Source: Platerodrilus igneus | Taxonomy: Eukaryota > Arthropoda > Insecta > Coleoptera > Lycidae | DNA length: 64,000 nt | Direction of reading: 5' to 3' | Assembly (NCBI GenBank): GCA_036346225.1 | Contig: JARFIW010000453.1 | Coordinates: forward strand, 4,650,001-4,714,000 | Part shown: in pieces, positions 24,094 through 37,155 of the stretch | Layout of the letters: each line of letters opens with the position of its first letter | Numbering within the stretch: position 1 is the stretch's first letter | The notes under the pieces: generated by a model | What the model was told of the DNA's origin: nothing | The model's input: only the letters and a program-made list of their open reading frames with translations | The model's database searches: none | Made by a program: the position numbers and the translations under genes

Positions 24094-25500
24094 TTTGATT
24101 TAAAAACCGTTTCAAGTTCTACTTACTTCAATATACGAGTTCGTTACACTTTCGTTATTTCAAGTTTGGAATAGCTCAGTTAGGCAACCAACTTTGCTGG
24201 TCCTTTTATTTAAACTTATGAGTCCGCATTTGATATATTATACTTTCTGGTTTTTTATTTAGGCTTGCATTGGATAGTCAAGATATCAAATTTATACCAA
24301 CTTAAATAGAGTGGAGGTACACCTAATCGAAGTCGAGTAGTTCAAATGAAACGAGTAGCTCAGAGTAAGAAGTAGATAGAGATGGTGACTAAGAAAAATA
24401 AAAAACTTTAGGAGGATAATCTAGCTGGGATCATCTCTGCGGGAGTTGGTAAGGATATACAGAGTAAATCGACGCCACCTCGACTGGAAAAAACTAAAGA
24501 CAGAAACGAACGAATAACGGTTGGTAAAGACACCATCAAACAAATAAAAAACAAAAGCACAAATATCTCGAGAACTAATACACATATCTGAAAAGTAGTT
24601 GACAACTGCAAAAACCCATGGATACTTAACATGAGCAGGCAAATAGCCTTTATGTTAGTAACATAAAAATTAACCTAACCACTTGAACACAAATTACTGG
24701 AATCTGCACCTGTAATAAAAAGACATAATTTACATAAATAAAAGGCTAGTATAAATTAAAACACTAAATATTTTTATACTTTGTTAAATTCATTTCAAAG
24801 TATAGTCTTAGAGATATCTAGAACCTGACTCTGCATTACGTGAAAACCTTGTATAGTGTCATACTTTAATTAAATGATTCAAATATAACCTTGTGAGGAA
24901 CTAAAAAAGATTAGTTCTGATAAAAACTTCGTATAAATTCAAAATTAGAATTTTATTGTTTACTTTGTTCTAAATAATAATTATAATTTTAAGTATTTGC
25001 AGTTAAAAGTTTCGTGCGTTGTAGTTTTGCATAAAAAAATTAATAGCTCAAAAATATACCTGTGGCATTGAGCCTAACTAAATGAGTACTAGAGTGTTTA
25101 AAATTTGTTGACAGAACAAGTGATATTGAGATGTTTTTAATTCACATCCTTAGTAGCAATTTAATATGTTAGTAAAATTAAATGTTTACTCCATTGTTAA
25201 AATTAATAACTTAACCAACAAGAAAAATTAAAACCTTTGAAAAACTAGATAATGATGAATTACTTACAGAAATTTAACTTTAACACTGACAATAGTGTAG
25301 GCTAACAGGTAATTTGCTCTTAAACAAGCTGAAATAATATAATTCAAATGCATATATTTAAAAAAATTTTATAAGATTTAAGTGATACAAGATGCATGCA
25401 GATAATTAACATACTCCAAACCTCAAATTTTTTTTTGAAAATTTGTAAAGTTGTGCAGTATGAAAGTTTTACTAGATTTATTTTAGTTTATTAATAATGA

Positions 25501-26152
25501 GTTGTTACTAATCTATAAGCAAAAACTAAAAGTTTAATTTAAATGCTCATGTATACGTTTATTCAAGTAGTCTAGAAGCATGCGGCATTACTAGAACTAA
25601 CATTGCAAACGACAGTTGTGGAAAACACTGCAACAAATATGTTCTACACACGTATTTGCAGAAACTGAGGTCATCAAGGTATGCTCGATTGAAATCTTCC
25701 CTCTAAAAGTAATTAAAGCGTTAAATTAAGATTAGATGAATACTATTTCCAAATACTGAATTAAATTGAACGAACCGAAATTATTAAACGTAACTTCATA
25801 GATAAACTGGTTTATTAAAGTACGAGCATCGCGAGTTGTCAAATACATAAATTTTTGAATTAATAATGTGTTTGTAAAACTACGAACATTATTAGTTGTA
25901 TAAGTTTTAAAACTGAAAACTTCATAATTTGTATCAGTTGTATAGGTTGTAAAAGTTGTGCTACGGATAACAATAAAAGGTAACTTTCGAAAAACAAATG
26001 CAGGATTATTTTTCTTTGTAATCATTTCAAACTTAACTAAACCTTAATTAGGGCGGAAGAGACGTAATCACTAACGCGATTGCACTTTCCATTCTACTTT
26101 CCAAAACCAAGACCAGACAAGGTCGGGCATTGCGGTAGAAATCACACTCACT
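25501..26152. other. Intergenic, no recognised gene
   Basis: A minus-strand open frame at 25732-26025 is Thr/Phe/Tyr-rich and matches no family I know. Nothing else is seen. Confidence 0.35.
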
Positions 26153-26447
26153 ACATTTGATTTTCCAATGCTCCACCCGAAGATACTACATTGGCCTGGA
26201 AGTGAGTTTTTTACCTGGAAAACTTTAATTTTTGCCGAACCCTTGCTGATCCAAGCAAGATAAGAATCTTCAACGTGCGCCTCAACACTTACACACGATA
26301 CATCTGTTTTACCTCTTATCCGAATGGGGGCGTATTTTTGTGAAAAATGCTTGCTTAAAATTTTTGAAGCGGACCATGTCGGGATTTAAACCCAAGATCT
26401 TCGGCATAGTAGTCACACGCATACTGACTACGCTACGGAGCCGCTGA
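26153..26447 (-). mobile_element. tRNA-derived SINE
   Basis: On the minus strand it begins GCGGCTCCGTAGCGTAGTC (A-box region) and has GGGTTTAAATCCC as B box. It continues with the shared body (cattcggataagaggtaaaa, tcttgcttgga, agcaagggttcggcaaaa) and ends with gcattggaaaatcaaatg. It is the same family as 13353-13654 and is diverged. Confidence 0.85.
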
Positions 26448-28785
26448 TCAAAACCACAGCTGGCACGTGCTTTCAAACTGGTCTCCAAGTCAAGAATGAT
26501 CTGTGATATCCACTAAACGAGTAATAAAGCTGCAATAACAGCAAGAGCCACAATTTACTATTACTAAATACCATTGTATAATATAAAGGTGCGTTCAAAA
26601 ATGAACAGCATTACACATACAGAGTAGAACATTCAATAATGTTGGCGTAAAAAATTAAATCGTTACACAGAATTCCCTGAATGTTGCTATTTAAATAATA
26701 TTGAAAATCGCTTTTGGTTCTGTTGTTACGGTATTTCCGAATGTTGGCTAGCATTTTCTTTATAAAGCGTATTTTGCGTTTGTCACACATGGTGCGCGTG
26801 GTTTAAATGATAAATTGGAACTGTTGTTTCTTGGTGTGTGTACGGTTATTGACTGTGAACCCAACCTGGTAGTTAAAAAGAAATGTTTTGCTGCTGTCAA
26901 GTGAATGCACAATTTGTGTTACGATACGATTAAAGCATACACGTGGTTTGTTATCAGTTTTGTTTTGATATAATGCTTAAAAAGCTATAAAAATATACCA
27001 CTACAAAATCGAAATGTGATGTAAACCGATTTTAAAAATATTTTAGGTTTAAATATTAATACTTCGTGTTTTCTTTGGGTGTAACTGTTCGTGACCTTTT
27101 GAAAAGTTACTGAAACGTTTCACACCCTGCGCGAGAGAAAGTCTTATCATGGTGGCTAACAGCTATTTACCTGACTCTTTTATGATACATAGATTACCTA
27201 CATTCTAGAAATGTTAAGGGTTTTGTTGAATAAACCATTGTGAACTATTTTATGCTATAAGATTTCTCCAATAATTCTGTGATTTCACCTAAATGCACTA
27301 CTGCAAATATACATTTTTTGTGTTTTTATGTTTTAGTAGCTTCTATTCAGAAAGATCTCGTCTGCGCCAAACAGTCGGTAATTAAGTAAAATTCTGGCGA
27401 TAATCACATGTACGATTATGCCGCTGTATAAATGTGATTAATTAGTTGATTGCTGTGCGAATGCAAAATGTTATTAACTACAATGGTTAAATGCCATTTG
27501 TGTAGTTATCCTAAAGTTTGCGGCAATAATTAAGGGATATATAATGAAGAATATTTTCAAAACACCCTTTAGTTTGATTGTTACTTAGATGCAATTAATA
27601 TTCAATATTTGTACGTGAACAGTGAAGAATTTAGATGTTCACTTTTAAATCAGCAATTTATTACCGTTTGCCATCTAAATTTAAAAGAGTTACATATTAG
27701 AGTTATATCTTACGTGTATTTTTGTGATTAATTATCATTTCAGAAATAGTGTACTGCAACCAACCTGAAGGCTGACCCAAACGCCCTCTACAAACGGCAC
27801 ACCGGGCTCTATGATCTAACATCTAATGGCAGTGACTCGCGGACTCCTACTTTATGTTGTTATCATGTGACCCAAGTTCACACTCGGAAGATGGCGTTAA
27901 GGCGGGAAGGTTTGAAATAAAACTACAGCATTTACCTAACTTTACTTTTAATCAAAAAGCAACTCATATATAGGTCCTTCGCATGAAAGCATAGAAAATT
28001 GACATTCAAAGCAAACAGTGCCGTACTCAACCTGGGCGATTGGGGAAAGAATACGGCAGAGAAAACCCCAAACTGCCCTCACACTTCCAACTGCATTTAG
28101 CACAACTCGACAAGAACGGGTAACGTACAAGTACCCAAATCACCATCACTGAAATTGACGAGATGTCAACTGTTACCCAAGCATACCACACATGACAACT
28201 GAAGAAACGTTAGTGTGAACCAGCTAGTCTTTTCTGGTAGGTACTAAGGTCGGATAACCAGTACTACCCAGCTAAAGTTGAAAAAGGGAGGACAACCAGG
28301 AAGATAAAATCTGCCTTGACTACCAGTGTTCCTCCCCGCACGGATATAAAATGTTAGTAATATTTAACAAGGCTCGATCACACGCGCCCACATATATGCA
28401 ATTGACAGTTTCCAGCCCGTGTTACAAAATATTTCACAAAAGCTAGCCAAATTCCTATTATTTGCAAAAGAGTACAACTACAAGTACATAGACAAGATTA
28501 CATGAATCGATAAAATTAACTTATGGTAAGATTGCGCATGATTAAAAAGGCGCTTATTATTAAATAGACTATCTCCAACATAGTCATAAATGCAAACGCG
28601 AAGACACGAGATGGTCGGTCGTACCAGAGGTCCAATTTAATTACATCACAACAGTTATCACAAACGTTAAATACTAGTTAATTATAAAGGAACTTCGGCT
28701 AGATAATAGGATAATCACACAACAAAATATATAATTACGTTTAAACCAAGATATGACCAGTGCAGTTGTAAACGTGATTAATATG
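26448..28785. other. Intergenic, no recognised gene
   Basis: AT-rich, with a less AT-rich patch at 27760-28340. No protein family or RNA gene is recognised on either strand. Confidence 0.35.
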
Positions 28786-29640
28786 CTGAAATAAAACAAT
28801 TACACATAAATAAAATGTCAAATGCATCACAAATATTAAACAAAGATAACATAGAAATATAATAATGTTCAGGTTCAAGCTTGCTCAATAATTTGATTTA
28901 ATATGATGTCAGTACTTTTCATTGTTTGTCGTAAAATTACAGTAATGGTACCTCTGCTATTGATTCTGCAATAAGTGCAACGTATTTGTAGTTCGAATTC
29001 TGCACTAAATACAAAATCAACATTATTTCAAACAAATAAATATTGTTTTACTCTGATTTAGATATTAAATAAACAATTTAAATAAATAAATATTAGTTTT
29101 CGGTTGTTAAACCAAACAACACACCTTTATACATAAAACATATTCAATAAAATAGTAAATTCACCTGAAATTACACATTAAACAATCCACATCAAACTCT
29201 AAGTCAAAAACAACAGGTAACCCATAAAAATATTTTCTTCAATGATTAAATAACTAACGGTTTTACAATAAATACCAACATCACACTCAAAACAAGACTG
29301 GAATTACCAGATGTCATCAGATTATTTTAAATAGCAACTACATTATCAATATAAAACATTACCTTTATTAAAAACCACCAAGTGAAATCTTTCAACCTGC
29401 CATCTTGAAATCTAAAAACAAAGCCCTTTAACATTGTCGATTCGATCGATTGTCCCTACACATGCGCCCCTTATAATGTAAATTCTGACTTCACGAAATG
29501 CGTTCAGAAACCTACAAGCGGTTACTGGGCTATTCTAACAAATACCTTCAAATATCGAAATGTACACTATAATATTTGCAATAATTATCAATCAATGAGA
29601 AATCGACTTAGGAGCACTACGGATCACTACAATAGATGTT
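28786..29640 (+). repeat. Dispersed noncoding repeat, right copy
   Basis: Same orientation and order as 16800-17650 (see there). The two copies flank the tandem array and its surroundings, about 12 kb apart. Confidence 0.75.
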
Positions 29641-32600
29641 TAAAAAAGAGCGAGGTAATTCGTATGTCCTGTTGTTTCGTTCTTAGACCATTGCAATCTT
29701 CGACTGTGTAAGCGTGGCATTCTTTTTCTTCTCTCTTGGTTACAGTAATTCAACCTCCTTGTTACCGATTTTGTTTTTTTCTTTCTGGTCCGCTCATCTA
29801 TCGAGCAACTACTTTGTGTACAATGCTGTCAACAAACATATGAAAGAAATAAAAATTTACTTATACCGAACTTCTGTTTACTTAATCTTATAGTTTTTCC
29901 CTTTTTGAAACACCCATTATATCGAGTAAACACAACACTGATCAACAGTCTTTTTAATAGCTTATAATTTTATCTGTCAGCTTTTACTGAAAACGAGAAA
30001 AACGATTTATGGATTGTATTTAAACGGCTCAGAATCATAAAAGCAGCATTTAACTAGCTTCCATCAAACGATTTAATATAATAGTCTATCGGCAGGATTG
30101 ATTAACAGTAATCTGGAAGCGCCCAGTCTGATAATACCAGAAATGCATTTTTTTATTATCTGCACATAGAAAAGAGAATAAAGGATTTTAAAGCAATAGA
30201 GTATTTAAAAATACTGATTTTGGCATAAACTGAGTTTTGCCCAAATATACTAAATGTAAAGAATATAGCAGGCAAAGCATATTGCATGCTGAATTGACGC
30301 TGCGTTGCTGAATCACTTTTACTTTACAAGAGGCAGAGTGCCGTAACAGCGAAGTATTCACCGGCTAGCTTTCAGTGGTGTGGGTGGACTCGATAAAAGG
30401 AAATATGCTACTTTTAGGAGTATACAAATTTTGACACCTCTATTAAGTACTTTTGAGTTTACTCTGATGTCTTTACACTCTATTTGCCTATGTACAACCT
30501 TTGTGCGTCAACCCACCTGAAAATAATCAACACATAAAGTCTATCAGTAAGATAGGCGTTCTGGATAACGGTATAGGGGTTATCACTGCTGCTAGAGGTT
30601 GATAAAGCCTCACTTGCACCATTCTCTTCTACTTGTTTAAAATAAACATAAATAATAAACCACGTCTTTAATGCCTAACCTATATTTTATAAAACATGAT
30701 TATAACAATGAATTAAAAATCACAATCTGCCCTTAATTGGCCCAAGATGCATTAAATAAAAAAAATATTCAATGCAAGGAATTTGACCAATTTCATTTTT
30801 ACACACTATTTTACCTCTACAATAATGAACGTTTCCATATGAGAATTCTGTGTTTACAATACACTTTAAATAAGCGTGCACGAAGTGCTTAATAATCAGG
30901 TTCACTAATTTTGATTATTATCATTACAATTAATAAATACCAAAGGAACAAACAAACAACAAATGATAGTTATAAGGTGCATAACAAATATTACAAAGAC
31001 GTACAGTTTTTTCTCGCTTAAAACTTTATTGACCATCAAGGCAAGAATTGCTGCAGGTATAAAATCTAGCTGTTGATGTTGATAAAAACTCCGTAACAAA
31101 ATTGGCAGCTTTCACGTTAACTACTAGTGTGCATATCTTCGTTTTATTTTCAAGTCCAAAACTCCATTCTTTTGCTCTCAGCTTCGAGTATAATACGCCA
31201 CATTAACTATCGTACTTGTTTCTAACTTCAGATGATTGCATGTGGATGAAATTTGAAACCCTGGTCGGATATTTAGTAGTAAATAATCTGCTTAGCTGCC
31301 CCTTTTTTTAGTTTCTGTCGTGTTTTATAGATTTAACGTCATAGAGTCATTGCATACTATTTCCTTTCTCGCGTATTATGCGTCTAAACTATCCAAGGTT
31401 GAGGTCAATGTTGTTCTGTCCGTGTGAGTCATCACTTTGCTCCCACGTTTTGATATTTAAAATCGAAAGCTGCGTCATTCGTCATCTGCAACGTGTAATG
31501 ATCCGGGAAATTTTCTAAGTCCTTTTTCATTGGTCAATGATTATTTAGGAAATGATTGTGTGCATTTAGATATTTGAAGATATTTTGAACAGCACTGTAT
31601 CTACCTGCGGGTTTTCGAACGTACCCTAATGTGACATTGGAATTAATCGTTATAGAGGCGCGGGAGAGCGAAAGGGGGTTTGCTGCTTATCAACTAGCTT
31701 TAACCGTCTTTTACTTTGACTTTGTCTTCTTACACAGAAATGTGTAAAATAGTTACAGGTTCACTTTATTTTATACAGGTTTTATAGGTTTATTTTTATA
31801 CAGGTGATGTTTTTAAATTGTATTATTGTTTTAACTCATCTAATTGCATCTGAGTCTTCGGAACATATCTGGTGCGAAAAACAATGAAGTTTTATAATAG
31901 AATGAAACCGAATTAGTATATCATGCAATAGTAAAAATGAAGTAACTATATTAGATAATCGATGACAACCTTTAAAACGTTTTATACCGCAACAAACCAA
32001 TTTACGTTAGGTACAGAGATGTTATAGAGTACCCCTCATAGGTTACTGCTACCTTGAATATATGTTGAAAATGATGAAATATCTTTTTCCTTTGATATTT
32101 CTTTTGTATTTTACGTTTTATATTTTTTCTTGTTGTATACCGTATGCCAGATATAAGAAAGGGTCCATTGATCATAATTTCGAGTGCAGTATGTAATTAT
32201 TTGCCAATAAATAAGGACTTTTCAAACCAAATCAAATATCGAGAACACGTATTATCCTGGATAAGTACGTGTATCGTAGTATCTATGCTGAATGGCTCAT
32301 AAATTATCCCGGACTTTTCTAAAAATACTTTTCTTGCATTTTTCAAGCCGTGCGTGAGTTACATATCCCCCAAATCAATATGTGTATAATTAAATAGAAA
32401 TTATTAAGAAACTTAAGTTGGATGCAACATTGTAATTTAAGGATAAATAAGGAAAAGGTTAATGAAAGTTCACAAGCAAGTTGTGAGAACGGATGTGAAT
32501 ACATTGTATTCCAGACGTAAGTGATACTGCAGGTGCAGGTCACAGACGGTTATAAATCCGCAATTATTAGAATTAAGATTGTTATTTTGTATTATATAAT

Positions 32601-32940
32601 TGAACAAAAGAAATAAGCAGACATAAGCTCTGCAGTACCCACAGAAATGTGAAGGGCAGGGACAACATAAATACTCCGGGAGCCCCAAACTAGTCAGTCA
32701 GTCTTGAGCCTCACAGCTTTCACATTGTTGGTTGTTCAGATTACTATCCATAAATCAAATTCATTTAGCAGTAATTTCGACTTAGAGTAATTTTAACTAG
32801 TTTTGTAAAATTCCAATTGTAAATTCTGTTTAAATAAATCTTGTTACAAGAAGTTTTGGAAGAAGACTTTTTAAAACGGCAGCTCCCAAGGTCCAAAACG
32901 TAACTCGTGTAGCAAATAGAATTCAGTTTGATTTGCAACA
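29641..32940. other. Intergenic, no recognised gene
   Basis: A long AT-rich stretch. Short minus-strand open frames (30720-30905, 30905-31099, 32343-32688, 32765-32965) have no recognisable features. I see nothing supportable. Confidence 0.35.
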
Positions 32941-32944
32941 CGTA

Positions 32945-33165
32945 CTGCTTGAAAAATGTAAGCAAAGTATTTTTTATAGAAATAGGATCTTTTTCAAATG
33001 GGAGTACAAATGCATGTCGTCTGATGTGCTGTTAAGCCCGTTGTAGGTCTCTACCTTGCTTGGTGTTGCAAGGGATTGAGTGAATTCTAATTTTCCAAGT
33101 ATAAACTCGTCTCCAGTCAAACGTGGTATCTTCGGACGATGCATTGGAAAAATTCAAACTTACTT
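32945..33165 (+). mobile_element. tRNA-derived SINE, worn relic
   Basis: The body only is visible: ctgcttgaaaaatgtaagc near 32947, ctctaccttgcttggtgttg near 33050, ggtatcttcggacgatgcattggaaaaat near its end. The tRNA-like head is too worn to be sure of. It lies directly upstream of the CYP6 relic. Confidence 0.6.
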
Positions 33166-33380
33166 AGAAATCCTTGAACATTTATCGAACCCAGAATTAT
33201 TCGATGCTAACGGATGTAATTATGATACATGGTTGAATGCTCAGAATTTACTTACATGCCACATAAAGAAGATCCTAAAATTTCTCTTGAAAATTTTGTA
33301 CAATGGCGATTTTCCTAACATTAATTTTTTTAGGTCTTAGATTGGGGTTGCTACAAACTAAAATAGAATTTAAAATAAAT
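33166..33380 (+). pseudogene. CYP6 cytochrome P450 relic (exon 2 end, intron, exon 3 start)
   Basis: The stretch 33255-33290 (tttacttacatgccac..) aligns with the FTYMPFGEGPR coding sequence of gene A, but with indels and without the heme Cys codon. An intron-like sequence ending TTTTTTTAG at 33334 follows, then LRLGLLQTKI, which is the start of exon 3 in both intact CYP6 genes, then a stop. The upstream part has NPELFD-like remains of the NPEYFPNP block. This is an old, non-functional member of the cluster. Confidence 0.7.
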
Positions 33381-33869
33381 TAGCCACTAAATTTTGCTAA
33401 ATTTATTCTTCGAATGGCAACTGTTTCGTCACACTGTGTTTAATTCAGACACTGGTTTTGAACTTATGTATATCAAGATCATTAATTTCCATCGAGCAAT
33501 TACAATGAGTCAAGGATTTTAAGTAGCTTTTGTTACCTTGCTAAACAAATTGCAGGTTTTTGTTCAGTAATTCGACTTGTTTGCTATAACAAGATCGAAT
33601 ATTACGGTTTCCCAGAAGCCGCGTTTTAGATGAACGTCTTTATGTTTATATGATGTTGAGTAGATAATTATGATTATATTTTTTATAAGTATTTGCTTAT
33701 CTAAAAATAACTGATTTTAGTTTTTTTTAATTATATTTCGGTATAATTGTTTGATGGTGACATTGCGTTATTCATAAATCTCATTTGATGTTGTCAATTT
33801 GTTACTAGAAGTCTATATAATAAAATTGATGTCTATATATTTTAGATTAGATATTTAAATATTTCTCAT
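33381..33869. other. Intergenic, no recognised gene
   Basis: AT-rich, with nothing recognised. Confidence 0.35.
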
Positions 33870-36800
33870 TCTGAATGAACCTGCACCTTGAAATAGTTGT
33901 AAAATATTAGAACGAAAGAAATGGCTTGCATGTTTCAGCAAACTAAAGAGCTGAACTATAGGTTCAACCAAATTAGTGACGTCTTGAGTGAGGAACCAGA
34001 CTAAGACAGGTCCCCGAAAGAGGGTAGCAGCTCTTTCGGTACTAGAGTGACTGAAACCATAGGGAAACAACGGGAAATCACCACATTACCTTCCAAGTAC
34101 AGAGCGTACTCAAAATATTTAAAAACTGGTGGCATCCTATGGGGTAAAGATTTGGGAGTTAAAATGATTCCCCAATCGGATCTCCCGGGGGGGACTACTT
34201 CGAAGGATGTGATCGGTAAGTTTAAACGAAATGGGGAATATTTTGCCAGTCGGATCGTGGAATTGTAAAAGTATGAAGTAAATAGTTAAGCTAGTGGATT
34301 TGAAAATTGAAATGGATAGGCTAGCATTTGACTTAGTAGGGATTAGTGAAGTTCTGTAGCCAAAGAGAGGGAATTTTTCGAGCAGAAACTTTAGGGTAAT
34401 TCAATCAGGATCATAGAAACAAAATTCGGGTGTGAGGATAAATATGCGGAAAAAGATAGGACACTGTGTAGAAAACTACTAAAAAAAGACCGAAAGAGAA
34501 TTCACGATAAATACAGTAATAATATAAGTATACATGCCCGCCTCTAGCTATAGTAAGAAGAGAAGCGATCTACAAAGATATCAAAGACTAAAATTTGCAA
34601 AATGATATACAAATTTAATAATTACAGGAGATTTTAATGAAGTGGTAGGTAAGTGTCGGGAAGGAGCGGTGGTGAATTAATTTCGTTTAGGTCCGAGAAA
34701 CCAGCAATAGGCTGGTAGAATTTTGCGACAAAAACAACTTAACCATCACAAACACGTTATTTCAACATTATGCTAGAGGGCTATACACCTCGAAGATGCC
34801 AGGAGAGATAGAGAGATATTAAATATATTACATTCTTGTTCGACACCGGTTTAGAAATCAAGTAAAAGATTGTCGAAGCTACCCAGAAACAGATATAGAC
34901 ACTTCTTACTACAACATAGTAATTATGAAAATCGCACTTAAATTTAAAAATTTGAAAAAACAGGAACGGAAAAAGATACTTTGATTTTGAGAAATTAAAA
35001 AATAAAAATATCCACAATAGATTTGAGAAAAACTCGAATGAACAGAATGGAATAACATTAGATTCAGCTTAGACATAGCAACCAGAGATATTCTGGAATA
35101 TAAGCAAGAATAAAATAAAAAACTATGGGCAACAATGGATATTCTAAAATTAATAGAAGAAAGGCGAAAGAAAATACAAAAACAGACCAGAAGAAAAAAA
35201 ACAGAGATACAACGCCATAAAATGGGACATTATTCGCAAATGTCGGGAAGCTAAAGAAAAATATATTGATGAAAACTGCAATGAGATACAAGCTAAGATG
35301 CAAATAGGAAAGACAGACGAAGCATACAATTTAACTAGAACGAATTTTAGGGATAAAAAACCGTATAGCAAAACTACAAGGCGCGTAGGAGAAGACATCA
35401 TTATACAAAATGTAAAAAAAGTGGTTAGATAACAAAAAAACATAGGGAATTTATATGCAGGACATGAACTAGAAACACTAGAACAGGAAACAGACATTGA
35501 AAAGGACGATTTGAGATATCCTATACTTAGAGATGAGTTCGAATTAGCCTTAAAGAGTATGAAAAATAATAAGGCCCGGGTATAGACAAGGTGCAAGCAG
35601 AAACTCTAAAAGCCGCTGGAAAAGCAGTGAGAGAACGTCTCTTCAAACTTGTACACTATATGTATGAAACAGGCGTGATACCCAAAGATTTTAACCGTAA
35701 CACCATAGTCGCTATACCAAAAAATGAGAAGTGGGAATAAATGTAAAAATTTTCGAACAATAAGTTTCATAGCACACGTGTTAAAAATGTTGACCAGAAT
35801 TGTGCAAAGACGGATAGAAAAACAGTTTGAAGGATTACTAAGAGAAAAGCAATTTAAACTAATGCAAACAGAGGAATAACAGAAGCCGTTTTAGCTTTAA
35901 GGCTGATAATGGAAAAACAATGAAAAAAGGAGAAAGTAAAGTAAATAGGATTTGTAGATCTGGAAATTTGACAATGTGAAATGGAAAAAATGTACGAAAT
36001 ACTCCAAAATATAGAAATGAGTTATAGGGATAGACGGATAGTACATAGCTTATACAAAGAGCAAACAATTGTGATATATATAGAGCAGGAATGTAGAGTA
36101 GTATGTACTATGAACGGGGTGAGACGGGTGTGCCATATCCCCGTTAATTTTTAACTTGTCAAAGAGACAATAAAAACTGCGAAACGCAGAAAGACATTTG
36201 GAATTATTATGCAGGGACAGGCGATTGATAAGCACACATTTGCAGACGATATAGCGGTATTAACACCTAACAAGGAAGAGTAAGACGTAGATCTCAATGA
36301 AATAGAAACAGTACTAGCAGATATACGGTGTGTAGATTAAGAAAAATAAAACTAAAGCATTAGCATGTAAAGGAGGGGTAAATAAGTCAAAACCCGAATA
36401 CAGATAGTAAACGAGAACTAACAAAAGGTTAAGGATTTTTGCTACCTAGGAATTTAAACAACAAGATGGGAAAAGTGCAAAAGATATAAAACAAAAATTA
36501 GCCCAAGTCCGTGCTGAATTTAACAAGAAAATGCAACTACTATCTTCAAATGCAACAAACAGAAACAACACTGTACGGCTCTGAAACGTGGACTGTAAGA
36601 GAAGCAGACAGGAAAAAGTGGTGCTACAGGTGTATAATGAAGATATCATGGATAGACAAGGTTAAGAACAAAGGGGTTCTAGAAATGGTAAGAAAGGAAA
36701 ACAATATGTGGTAAACAGTATAAAATAGGAGAGGCAAGATGATAGGACACAATAGGACATGAGAGAATAGTGCGGAATATATTAAAAGCAGAGAAGGAAA

Positions 36801-37155
36801 AGAGAGAGGCAGGGGTCATCCTAGATTAAACTATTGCACACAGATAGTGAAAGATGTAAGCTGTGAAAATTTCAGAGAAATGTGTAGGTTAGCTCAATTC
36901 AATGAAGGTACGTGTCCAAACAATTACAGGACGGAAAACCTAATGCCGAAAGATAATTATATTTAAACCTGATGATTATCGTAAACAACTACAGGTGTTG
37001 GTTCAACAAATATTGATTGTGTAAAATGAGTCCTTGGAAAACTATTGGTTCGGCAAATATCTAAGTGGTGTGGGATCTTGGTGGCCGTCAGGTTGCTTAA
37101 CCCCCTTCGCGTACTATTGCATATTTGTAAAATAGTGCATAGTTTAGAAAACAAT
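33870..37155 (+). mobile_element. RTE-like non-LTR retrotransposon, near full length, degenerate
   Basis: Recognisable in order across many frame changes: APE endonuclease start (GSWNCKSMK near 34250; EMDRLAFDLVGISEV), endonuclease TGDFNEVVGK (34627-34656), linker, RT (LKSMKNNKA then GIDKVQAETLKAAG near 35550-35615; RRIEKQFEGLLREKQF near 35812; RRIVHSLYKEQTIVIY near 36034), and C-terminal tail (YGSETWTVREADRKKW, then KGVLEMVRKENNMW; RLNYCTQIVKDVSC-like near 36822) plus the 3' region shared with 6140-6350. At least a dozen stops and frameshifts are present and the F/YADD catalytic box is not intact. Left boundary approximate. This is the source family of the tails at 5490-7070 and 38230-38440. 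Confidence 0.8.
34014..34039 (+). other. Perfect 9-bp hairpin in the RTE 5' region
   Basis: CCGAAAGAG (34014-34022) pairs with CTCTTTCGG (34031-34039) around an 8-nt loop. It lies about 215 bp upstream of the endonuclease start and is one of few strong stems in an AT-rich setting. It could be 5' UTR RNA structure of the element. Confidence 0.5.

Larger units (their letters stand above)
22825..25500 (+). repeat. 2.29-kb tandem array, unit 3 (split, mosaic)
   Basis: The left part (22825-23704) is essentially identical to unit 2. The right part (24094-25500) aligns along its whole length with units 1 and 2 but carries many substitutions and small indels. Between them lies a 389-bp retroelement tail. 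The unit ends at ...taataatga before gttgttac, where unit similarity stops. Confidence 0.9.

Noticed and set aside
7497..31690. Similar G-rich words at 7497 and 31654 (cgcgggRgagcg) as a shared regulatory site
   Set aside because: Similarity is about 12 bases with no extension; this may be chance.
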